Notes under the pieces: generated by a model
The model's database searches: none
What the model was told of the DNA's origin: nothing
The model's input: only the letters and a program-made list of their open reading frames with translations
Assembly: GCA_022402565.1 (NCBI GenBank)
Contig: JAKRSC010000026.1
Location: 62,001-126,000 of the forward strand
Direction of reading: 5' to 3'
DNA length: 64,000 nt
Source: Hydrotalea sp.
GTDB taxonomy: Bacteria > Bacteroidota > Bacteroidia > Chitinophagales > Chitinophagaceae
Shown here: positions 9,566-16,376 of the stretch, piece by piece
Layout: each line of letters starts with the position of its first letter
Position numbering within the stretch: the stretch's first letter is position 1
Position numbers and translations under genes: made by a program

Positions 9566-11188
9566 ATGAAGAAACTCAGCATTATTACTTTAGGCTTATT
9601 TACAGGAATTACATTATTTGCGCAACCATCACCAAAAGGCTGGCACCTATTAGACCCTACTAAAGATGGGATATTCGGTATTTCACTAGAAAAAACACAC
9701 AAGTTCTTATCTCAAAAAAAGGCACAACCAATAATAGTTGCTGTTTTAGATGGTGGCATTGATACAACACATGAAGCGCTTAAACCTGTTCTATGGAAAA
9801 ATCCTAAAGAAATTCCTGGCAATGGTATTGATGATGATGGTAATGGATATATAGATGATGTATATGGATGGAATTTTTTAGGAGGAAAGGATGGCAAGAA
9901 CGTAGATAAATGTTCTGATGAAAAATCACGTGTATTTCACAACTGGAAATCTAGGTTCAATAATGGTAATATTGACACAAATCTTTTGTCATCTGCCGAC
10001 AGAAAAGATTTTAGAACTTGGAAAAGAGCAGAAGCTGAAATGCAATTCTCTAAAGACGAAGAATTACAAGTGATGTATTTAGATGTAACTCTCAAAGCGC
10101 TCAAAAAACACAATTTGGTTTTACAAGAAGCAATGGGAAAAGAGGTTTACAGCCTAAATGAACTTGAAAAATTTAATGGTACTACAAAATCAGTGAAAGA
10201 ATCTAAAGCTGCATTTCTAAACATCATGAGAATGCTTGAAATGGAAGCCGAAGAAAAAAACACTTCTGTTATTCAGCAAATTGAAGATTATGTAGAGGGG
10301 AAAAAAAGAAGTTTTGAAGCTTTAGAAAAAGCTCCGGAAAACTATAGGATTACTCTAATTGGAGATGACTACTTCAATATTAATGATCGCTTTTATGGCA
10401 ATGCAGATGTTATGGGACCTAATGCCATGCATGGAACACATGTGAGTGGTATTATAGCGGGCAGAACATCTGTTAATCAGCCTGCGTATGCAGGTATTGC
10501 TCCTAATGCAAACATTATGACATTAAGAGTTGTACCTGATGGCGATGAATATGATAAAGACATTGCACTTGGAATTATTTATGCAGTAGACCATGGAGCG
10601 AAAGTTATTAATATGAGTTTTGGTAAATCTTATTCACCTGAAAAACATTGGGTAGATAGCGCGGTAGCATATGCAGAGAAAAAAGATGTGCTAGTAATTC
10701 ATGCAGCAGGTAACGAATCTAACGATCTTGATATCAAAGAAAATTATCCCAATGCATACTTAATGAAACTTGGAAGAACTGCGCAAAACTTTTTAAATAT
10801 TGGGGCAAGTGGAGATCCAAAAGTGGCTGGACCCTTTTTAACCGACTTTAGCAATACAGGATTAAAATCAGTGGATCTATTTGCTCCTGGCAATAAAATA
10901 TTTTCCACCTTACCTACTGGCAATGAGTATGGACTTCAAAGAGGAACCAGTATGGCTGCGCCGGTAGTATCTGGAATTGCAGCTTTAATTAGGTCGTATT
11001 ACCCACAATTAACCGCAGTAGAAGTAAAAGATATTTTAATGAAGTCTGTTGTTTTTCCAACAACAGAAGATGGTGCAATACTTAAACAAAAGTCAATTAC
11101 TGGTGGAATAGTAAACGCATATCAAGCTATCGTTCTTGCAGATCAAATTGCAAGTAAGAAAAAAACACCAGCTTCTAAAAAGAAATAA
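9566..11188 (+). CDS. secreted S8 family (subtilisin-like) serine peptidase
   Basis: 540 residues with a Sec signal peptide (MKKLSIITLGLFTGITLFAQ). The catalytic triad is intact: Asp62 in V-L-D-G-G-I-D, His289 in H-G-T-H-V-S-G, Ser462 in G-T-S-M-A-A-P-V. Asp and His are separated by about 227 residues, against roughly 30-40 in subtilisin; the charged, helical-looking insertion is typical of some large Bacteroidota S8 groups. D-D-D-G-N-G-Y-I-D-D-V-Y-G-W-N after the Asp is the usual calcium-site-like segment. No type IX C-terminal sorting domain is seen; the tail is Lys-rich. I chose the ATG at 9566 because the signal peptide starts there. Confidence 0.9.
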   Translation: MKKLSIITLGLFTGITLFAQPSPKGWHLLDPTKDGIFGISLEKTHKFLSQKKAQPIIVAVLDGGIDTTHEALKPVLWKNPKEIPGNGIDDDGNGYIDDVYGWNFLGGKDGKNVDKCSDEKSRVFHNWKSRFNNGNIDTNLLSSADRKDFRTWKRAEAEMQFSKDEELQVMYLDVTLKALKKHNLVLQEAMGKEVYSLNELEKFNGTTKSVKESKAAFLNIMRMLEMEAEEKNTSVIQQIEDYVEGKKRSFEALEKAPENYRITLIGDDYFNINDRFYGNADVMGPNAMHGTHVSGIIAGRTSVNQPAYAGIAPNANIMTLRVVPDGDEYDKDIALGIIYAVDHGAKVINMSFGKSYSPEKHWVDSAVAYAEKKDVLVIHAAGNESNDLDIKENYPNAYLMKLGRTAQNFLNIGASGDPKVAGPFLTDFSNTGLKSVDLFAPGNKIFSTLPTGNEYGLQRGTSMAAPVVSGIAALIRSYYPQLTAVEVKDILMKSVVFPTTEDGAILKQKSITGGIVNAYQAIVLADQIASKKKTPASKKK

Positions 11189-11191
11189 AAT

Positions 11192-11710
11192 ATGATTTTG
11201 AAAAGGCCCGACAATAATGAGTATAATCAGTTTTACGATCACTATGTACAACTCGCTCATGGAAACAGTTTAAATGAGTTGTTCGAATTAGGAAATAACT
11301 TAGTCCATTTTTACAATTCAATTCCTGAAGAACTTGGAACTTATCAATATGCTGCTAACAAATGGAGCATCAAACAACTCTTGCAACATGTTGTAGATAC
11401 AGAACGAATTTTCGCCTTTAGATTATTGTGTATATTCAGAGGTGAGCAACAAGCTCTACCCGGATTTGATGAAAATTTATATGCAGATTCAGGAAATGCT
11501 GAGCATAGAACCTTACAAGAAATTCAAGACGAATTTGCATCCTTGCGACATTCCACGAATCAACTTTTAAAAAGTGGAACTAATGAAGATTTTTCAAAAT
11601 TTGTGATAGCCAGTGGACATAAAATTACAGGGAGAGCTTTAAGCTTTATCATTTTTGGTCATGCAATTCATCATAAAAATATTTTACAAGAACGATATGG
11701 CATTAAATAG
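11192..11710 (+). CDS. DinB-superfamily protein
   Basis: 172-residue four-helix-bundle protein of the DinB/YfiT-like superfamily. The expected metal-site histidines appear in L-L-Q-H-V-V-D-T-E (around residue 66) and F-G-H-A-I-H-H-K-N-I-L near the end; W-S-I-K-Q-L-L is a common family motif. Members include thiol S-transferases and many proteins of unknown function. It starts three bases after the S8 protease stop and probably shares its transcript. Its last eight bases overlap the convergent lipoprotein gene. Confidence 0.8.
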   Translation: MILKRPDNNEYNQFYDHYVQLAHGNSLNELFELGNNLVHFYNSIPEELGTYQYAANKWSIKQLLQHVVDTERIFAFRLLCIFRGEQQALPGFDENLYADSGNAEHRTLQEIQDEFASLRHSTNQLLKSGTNEDFSKFVIASGHKITGRALSFIIFGHAIHHKNILQERYGIK

Positions 11711-12518
11711 GGTATCTCATCAATGAGCAATTTGCCTCATCACAAATCACTTTACTTAAAACAGGGTCTTTCAATACATCTTCTATTTGTATTTTCTTTC
11801 CATTGATTTTCATGATAGGATAGATTAAACGAATACCATGACTATAATCGACATACCAATTAACATGACCTGTATATAAAGGCTGTATAGGTTTACCATT
11901 TAATTGATGCCATCCATAAATTGCAACTCTATTAGGTCTTTTATCTTCAAGAACTTTGTTTGAAAAAACCACATCTTTTTTTATGCCTGCAATTAAACCC
12001 TTTCTCCCCTTTCTTTGCCCTTCTATCATTAAATGATGTTGCCATAATGTAACTGAACTATCTCTAAAAGCATACATGGGAACAGGTGTTAATTGAACTG
12101 CTGCATTTTCATAAATCAAGTCAACCATCTTTCTATTAGGCAAAATAAGTTTCCATTTATCTGCAAGAAATTGCGCTGTCATAGGTGTCAATGGCATTCT
12201 AACCCAGTCTTGATTATTACCTATTGACAAATAGTCGGGCATTACCCAAATTGCCGCTTTATACTTTTTTCCGTTAGTACTATCTGTGTACTCCCAAGAA
12301 ACTTTTTTGAATGTAGATAGAAATGCTGGAAAATAGCCTTCAGCAAACCATGACTTAGCCAGCTCCTCCCTAAACTTCCAGTCTCTCCCATTGACTTGCT
12401 CAAAAAAATAAGTGCCAGAATTACTTTGGTGAATTTTAGAAGAATTCCCAGGTAAAAATTTCTGATGACAAGCTGCAAACAAGTTCACCAATAAAAGAGC
12501 GAAACAAAATCCTTTCAT
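11703..12518 (-). CDS. conserved lipoprotein of unknown function
   Basis: 271 residues with a lipoprotein signal peptide (Leu-Phe-Ala-Ala-Cys at residues 13-17), so probably anchored in the envelope. The body is rich in aromatic residues; a distinctive stretch reads W-H-Q-L-N-G-K-P-I-Q-P-L-Y and then H-V-N-W-Y-V-D-Y-S-H-G-I-R-L (about residues 202-230). The two conserved-looking histidines and D-Y-S-H-G could form an active or metal site, but I do not recognise the family. It converges on the DinB gene with an 8-base overlap at the 3' ends. Confidence 0.7.
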   Translation of the reverse strand: MKGFCFALLLVNLFAACHQKFLPGNSSKIHQSNSGTYFFEQVNGRDWKFREELAKSWFAEGYFPAFLSTFKKVSWEYTDSTNGKKYKAAIWVMPDYLSIGNNQDWVRMPLTPMTAQFLADKWKLILPNRKMVDLIYENAAVQLTPVPMYAFRDSSVTLWQHHLMIEGQRKGRKGLIAGIKKDVVFSNKVLEDKRPNRVAIYGWHQLNGKPIQPLYTGHVNWYVDYSHGIRLIYPIMKINGKKIQIEDVLKDPVLSKVICDEANCSLMRYPI

Positions 12519-12532
12519 ACGACTAATGTAAA

Positions 12533-12560
12533 CAAAAAACCCACCCGAATTTGGGTGGGT
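12533..12560 (-). terminator. intrinsic terminator after the yceI-like gene
   Basis: A perfect 8-bp stem (ACCCACCC / GGGTGGGT, 12539-12546 and 12553-12560) with a 6-base loop. On the minus strand it is followed by TTTTTTG, so it ends leftward transcription. Confidence 0.85.
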
Positions 12561-12584
12561 CTTATTTGCTAGGGGGTATTGAAA

Positions 12585-13166
12585 TTACTTATTTGCAAAC
12601 AAGAAAATACTTACTTGAACGTCTTTGCTGATGCCGCCTTTTGCTACACCATAGTTAATTCCCCAAACAGTTCTATCTATTGAGAAATTAGCTTGTGCAA
12701 ACAAACGCTTTTCATCCATACCACGAACCATTGCTTGTAATGTAACTGGAGCTGTAATTCCTTTCATAGAAAGGTTACCACTGATTTCACAAACATCTTC
12801 ATTGATATATTTTACACCAGTAACAGTGTAGCGAGCTTCTGTATTTACTGATGTTTCGAAGAAATCCTTATTCTTCAAGTGTCCTTCTAACTTCTCACCA
12901 CCACCTTGATCGGTTACTTTCAAAGAAGTCAAGTCAATAATAAACTCACCACCAGAAATTTTTCCGTTGTTCACCATCACCTGTCCACCTTTCAAATTAA
13001 AGAAACCAGTGTGGTAACCACTTCCCTTCGTTCCAACAAATTCTACTCTTGAAGTTGCAGTTTGAACAGCATAACCATCCTGTAAACGTGCAGCTGGCGT
13101 TGGAGCTACAAATGCACTGCCTACCACCCAGGCAGCAAGTGCCAAAAACATTGTTTTTTTCATCAT
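12585..13166 (-). CDS. YceI family periplasmic lipid-binding protein
   Basis: 193 residues: a signal peptide (MMKKTMFLALAAWVVGSAF) and a YceI-like lipocalin-type beta-barrel that binds isoprenoid-like lipids in the periplasm. Family features include S-R-V-E-F-V-G-T-K, G-G-E-F-I-I-D-L-T-S-L, G-H-L-K-N-K-D-F-F and the late I-D-R-T-V-W-G-I-N-Y. Translation could begin at the ATG at 13166 or the next codon. It is divergent from sucC and has its own promoter with a dyad in the leader. A terminator follows. The ligand is unknown. Confidence 0.88.
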   Translation of the reverse strand: MMKKTMFLALAAWVVGSAFVAPTPAARLQDGYAVQTATSRVEFVGTKGSGYHTGFFNLKGGQVMVNNGKISGGEFIIDLTSLKVTDQGGGEKLEGHLKNKDFFETSVNTEARYTVTGVKYINEDVCEISGNLSMKGITAPVTLQAMVRGMDEKRLFAQANFSIDRTVWGINYGVAKGGISKDVQVSIFLFANK

Positions 13167-13188
13167 ATGTGTTGATTTTTAAAAAATG

Positions 13189-13243
13189 GATGTATCTACA
13201 TCTATTCTGCAAAAATAACGCTTCATTCTAAATTTTGTTCAAA
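13189..13243 (-). promoter_or_regulatory. yceI promoter and leader dyad
   Basis: On the minus strand TTTG (13240-13243), 22 bases, then TATTTTTG (13210-13217) form a Bacteroidota -33/-7 promoter. Just downstream, near the expected transcription start, GATGTA-TC-TACATC (13189-13202) is a 6-bp inverted repeat around a 2-base centre. Its position suits a repressor site. Confidence 0.55.
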
Positions 13244-13297
13244 CTGAGCCTAATTTTCACATAATATTCATCTACAAAGTTGTATAAGCCGGCTTTA

Positions 13298-13331
13298 AAA
13301 ATGCTAAAAAGGGATAGTTTTTTAGCATTTT
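13298..13331. repeat. 13-bp inverted repeat upstream of the sucC promoter
   Basis: AAAATGCTAAAAA (13298-13310) and TTTTTAGCATTTT (13319-13331) are perfect inverted arms with an 8-base loop. It ends near the -33 region of sucC and lies far from the end of any gene. It could be an operator or an AT-rich terminator-like structure. Confidence 0.45.
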
Positions 13332-13359
13332 GCTTGAATTGTAAGGATAGTGTTTCCCT

Positions 13360-13367
13360 TATCTTCG
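13360..13367 (+). promoter_or_regulatory. near-consensus -7 box of sucC
   Basis: TATCTTCG, one change from TAnnTTTG, with 16 bases between it and the sucC ATG. A TTG at 13339-13341 sits 18 bases upstream and may be the -33 element. Confidence 0.45.
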
Positions 13368-13383
13368 CAAAAATTTTTCCCAT

Positions 13384-14595
13384 ATGAATTTGCATGAATA
13401 CCAAGCCAAGGAATTGCTAAAGAAGTACAATGTACCTGTTCAAGAAGGAATTGCTGTTGATACAGTAATGGCTGCAGAAGAAGCTTATCGCCAAATTAAA
13501 ACCCAAACCAATAACAATTTCGCAGTTATAAAGGCCCAAATTCATGCAGGTGGTCGCGGTAAAGGTAAAATTGAAGGAACTGAGCAAAGAGGTGTAGCTG
13601 TTGCAAAAAGTGTTGAAGATGTAGCTAGCATTGCTAAAAATATTTTAGGTGGTACATTGGTTACAATACAAACTGGGCCAACAGGAAAAAAAGTAAATAA
13701 AATATTGGTTGCTCAAGATGTTTACTATTCAGGCCCGAATCCAGTTAAAGAGTTCTATTTGTCGATTCTCTTAGATCGTTCAAAGGGTATGAATGTTATC
13801 ATGTACAGCACAGAGGGAGGTATGGATATTGAAGAGGTAGCACACAATACCCCTGAAAAAATCTTCAAGGAGTGGGTTCATCCAGGTGGTGGCCTTCAGG
13901 CTTATCAGGCAAGAAAAATTGCTTTCAACCTTGGTCTAAGCGGTGAAGCTTTCAAAAACTGTACAAAATTTGTAACTAATTTATACAATGCATACGTTGG
14001 CTTAGATTGCGGTATGTTGGAAATCAATCCACTCTTCAAAACCAGCGACGAGAAAATAATAGCTGTTGATTGTAAAATGAATTTGGATGAAAACGCTTTA
14101 ATGCGCCATGCCGATCTAGCAGCTCTTCGTGATATTTCTGAAGAAGACCCAACTGAAGTAGAAGCTGGACAATACAATTTGAACTTTGTAAAATTAGATG
14201 GCAATGTGGGCTGTATGGTAAATGGTGCTGGATTAGCGATGGCTACCATGGATATGATTAAGTTAAGCGGTGGTGAGCCAGCTAACTTCCTTGACGTAGG
14301 TGGTACAGCTAACGCTCAAACTGTAGAAGCAGGATTTAGAATTATTATGAAGGACCCTAACGTTAAAGCAATTCTAATTAATATTTTTGGTGGTATTGTT
14401 AGATGCGACAGGGTTGCTGCTGGTGTTATTGAAGCATATAATAAGCTAGGCAATATTGATATTCCAATCATTGTTCGCTTACAGGGTACCAATGCTGAAG
14501 AAGCTAAAAAATTGATTGATGAGAGCGGATTAAAAGTACAGTCAGCTATTTTACTTAGTGAAGCTGCTGATTTAGTTCGTAAAGCAGTTGCATAA
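13384..14595 (+). CDS. sucC: succinate--CoA ligase subunit beta SucC
   Basis: Beta subunit of the TCA-cycle enzyme that couples succinyl-CoA cleavage to nucleoside triphosphate synthesis. 403 residues. M-N-L-H-E-Y-Q-A-K-E-L-L-K-K-Y is the classic start, and the N-terminal ATP-grasp domain shows K-A-Q-I-H-A-G-G-R-G-K-G. The C-terminal CoA-ligase domain has G-A-G-L-A-M-A-T-M-D, D-V-G-G-T-A and I-N-I-F-G-G-I-V-R-C-D. The alpha subunit gene sucD is not adjacent and not in the window. A strong terminator follows, so sucC looks monocistronic. Confidence 0.97.
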   Translation: MNLHEYQAKELLKKYNVPVQEGIAVDTVMAAEEAYRQIKTQTNNNFAVIKAQIHAGGRGKGKIEGTEQRGVAVAKSVEDVASIAKNILGGTLVTIQTGPTGKKVNKILVAQDVYYSGPNPVKEFYLSILLDRSKGMNVIMYSTEGGMDIEEVAHNTPEKIFKEWVHPGGGLQAYQARKIAFNLGLSGEAFKNCTKFVTNLYNAYVGLDCGMLEINPLFKTSDEKIIAVDCKMNLDENALMRHADLAALRDISEEDPTEVEAGQYNLNFVKLDGNVGCMVNGAGLAMATMDMIKLSGGEPANFLDVGGTANAQTVEAGFRIIMKDPNVKAILINIFGGIVRCDRVAAGVIEAYNKLGNIDIPIIVRLQGTNAEEAKKLIDESGLKVQSAILLSEAADLVRKAVA

Positions 14596-14625
14596 TATAA
14601 TCAGCTATATCATTTCATTTCTTTC

Positions 14626-14650
14626 AACCACCCAACCGGGTGGTTTTTTT
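14626..14650 (+). terminator. intrinsic terminator after sucC
   Basis: A perfect 8-bp stem (AACCACCC / GGGTGGTT) with an AACC loop, followed by TTTTT. Confidence 0.88.
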
Positions 14651-14661
14651 GGCGTTAAACT

Positions 14662-15285
14662 TCAAACTTCAACAGGTATCACTTCAGTAAGTGGGCTAAA
14701 ACTATATGCAGCTCCAGTTTTATAATCGGTACATAAAAAACGTGTGCGCCTTAAAGACATTTTTTTAAATATTTGTCCTTTTTGAGTTTTGAAAAAACCA
14801 CCTATTGGAATCTGTGCAACAGTAGTACCTTGTTGCTTTTCATGGTTATACCTGCGTAAAATAGAAAGCAACATGGTTTCGCCATTTGCGGTGGCTGCTG
14901 GATCAGGAATTGTTTTTAGAATAGCCTGATGTACATCAAAGGGGAAAATGCCAAGAGCAACAAACTCCTGCAGTAATAACCCATATTGATTCTTCCACTC
15001 TTTACCATGCGGCTGCACCCGAGTACCGAACTTTTCAAAAGTAATTAAGTGGGCAAGTTCATGTAAAAAAGTAATTAAAAACTCATACTGATTCAAATCA
15101 CCATTTACACTAATTCTATGATTTCCTCCAGGTATTGGATGTCTGTAATCGCCTAACACTGTATTCCGTTTAAGCGTAATAGTGAAATGTATTTTGAAAA
15201 AATTTAAATAGTAAATAATTCGGTCAAAAGACCCTTCGGGCAAATACCTTCGAAGTACCTCCATTGACTCCTTTACTATTGGCAT
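14662..15285 (-). CDS. SprT-like zinc-metalloprotease domain protein
   Basis: 207-residue protein with a SprT-like domain: F-L-H-E-L-A-H-L (residues 72-79) is the HExxH zinc motif, followed at about residue 93 by P-H-G-K-E-W, which supplies the third ligand. Eukaryotic relatives (Spartan) cleave DNA-protein crosslinks; bacterial members are poorly characterised. No signal peptide, so cytoplasmic. It is the last gene of a leftward unit whose upstream genes are AtpZ/AtpI-like, where the ATP synthase genes would usually be expected. Confidence 0.82.
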   Translation of the reverse strand: MPIVKESMEVLRRYLPEGSFDRIIYYLNFFKIHFTITLKRNTVLGDYRHPIPGGNHRISVNGDLNQYEFLITFLHELAHLITFEKFGTRVQPHGKEWKNQYGLLLQEFVALGIFPFDVHQAILKTIPDPAATANGETMLLSILRRYNHEKQQGTTVAQIPIGGFFKTQKGQIFKKMSLRRTRFLCTDYKTGAAYSFSPLTEVIPVEV

Positions 15286-15289
15286 TATT

Positions 15290-15682
15290 CTAGTCCTTCT
15301 TATTTAGTTGTAAAGAAATTCTTACTTCAAGCCAAGCATAAACCACATAAAAAACCATTGCAACAAAAATGGATTCTACGTTTTTTTCCTTTCCAGCAAA
15401 AGACAAGTAAAGAAATATGATACCAACCAATAAAAACAATTTCATGATAGTACCACCTAATACTGAACGCGTGAAAACATGTGGATTCTTGTTACCCACT
15501 GCTTTCACTTGCGTATAAATATTAATAACTGCTAAAATAAATAAGATTAGGTTGGCTACTTGTAAGACACTAGGATCTAGCTGTTTTTCTACAATGTTCG
15601 CAGAAAATACGCGCAGTAATATTGCTACTACTATGAATGCACCGATTAATGGGGCTATCAAAGAAAATATTGACTTTTTCAT
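15290..15682 (-). CDS. four-helix membrane protein, ATP synthase I-like position
   Basis: 130 residues with four predicted membrane helices (about residues 7-27, 40-58, 73-93 and 103-122) and a charged tail. In Bacteroidota a small membrane protein of this type commonly sits between the AtpZ/AtpI-like gene and atpB, hence a tentative link to F-type ATP synthase assembly or magnesium supply. Here its stop is followed by the SprT-like gene instead of atpB. Its start overlaps the upstream gene by four bases. The function is inferred from context only. Confidence 0.68.
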   Translation of the reverse strand: MKKSIFSLIAPLIGAFIVVAILLRVFSANIVEKQLDPSVLQVANLILFILAVINIYTQVKAVGNKNPHVFTRSVLGGTIMKLFLLVGIIFLYLSFAGKEKNVESIFVAMVFYVVYAWLEVRISLQLNKKD

Positions 15683-15891
15683 TTTGCTGATGTATCCTTA
15701 ACGACTTTAATAATACCCCCTACAATTGCTAAGAGGGGCAATAACCAACTAAAAATAGGCATTTGGCCTTCAAAAAATTCCCCATCAATCCATTTACCAA
15801 GAAAAATAGTAGCTAGCAAAAGAGCCAGCCATTGAAACGCAAGTCCCGTATATTGTAACAAAAGTTGATATGACTGTTTTTTAGAAGTCAT
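15679..15891 (-). CDS. AtpZ/AtpI family protein
   Basis: 70-residue membrane protein with two helices; the motif L-Q-Y-T-G-L-A-F-Q-W, then F-L-G-K-W-I-D-G, is typical of AtpZ/AtpI-type proteins encoded at the start of ATP synthase operons, which may aid c-ring assembly or magnesium uptake. I chose the ATG at 15891, which overlaps the end of the upstream gene by 11 bases; an in-frame TTG at 15903 would add four residues. It overlaps the next gene by four bases, so three genes are tightly coupled. Confidence 0.8.
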   Translation of the reverse strand: MTSKKQSYQLLLQYTGLAFQWLALLLATIFLGKWIDGEFFEGQMPIFSWLLPLLAIVGGIIKVVKDTSAK

Positions 15892-16288
15892 CTGAATATT
15901 CAACAGGCTCTACAGGTAATAAGGTGGTGTCTATTATTGTTGTGGCATCTCCGTTGAGCACTTTTTTCACATTTTCCAAATACATATCTTTTTGACGAAT
16001 GGAATGCTCTAATGAGTCGGTACGAATTTTAAGAACCTGTAAAGCAGATCTACTCTCTTGGGAACCATATCCTGGTATATAATATTTCAACGGAGTAAAC
16101 ATGATGAGGGCTGTGGTAAAAACAATCATTAGTACAAAAATTGTACTCATAGCCACATATACACTCAAACGCGAAAGCCTGAAAGTTATAACCTCTTCAT
16201 AAGTATCGTCATTCATAATAACCAGTCGGTACTTATTGCGAAGCCTTTCGAGGGCGGAGGGTAAAGAAGATGGTTTTTCGTTTTCCAT
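15881..16288 (-). CDS. single-pass membrane protein resembling the N-terminus of M23-type proteins
   Basis: 135 residues with one membrane helix at about residues 45-67. The pre-helix region (L-R-N-K-Y-R-L-V-I-M-N-D-D-T-Y-E-E) resembles the N-terminal membrane anchor of Bacteroidota M23-family peptidoglycan endopeptidases, but the peptidase domain is absent. After the helix comes an extracytoplasmic segment of about 68 residues with a possible coiled coil. It is the first gene of the leftward unit, with a near-consensus TATCTTTA box upstream. Function unknown; perhaps an envelope scaffold. Confidence 0.7.
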   Translation of the reverse strand: MENEKPSSLPSALERLRNKYRLVIMNDDTYEEVITFRLSRLSVYVAMSTIFVLMIVFTTALIMFTPLKYYIPGYGSQESRSALQVLKIRTDSLEHSIRQKDMYLENVKKVLNGDATTIIDTTLLPVEPVEYSDDF

Positions 16289-16376
16289 TTTGTTAAATCG
16301 CCCTAAAGATAGTAATGAATTGATTCAGGACTATATAAACGCCTGAAATAAGTGTATTTTAGCATTATTAACCTGC

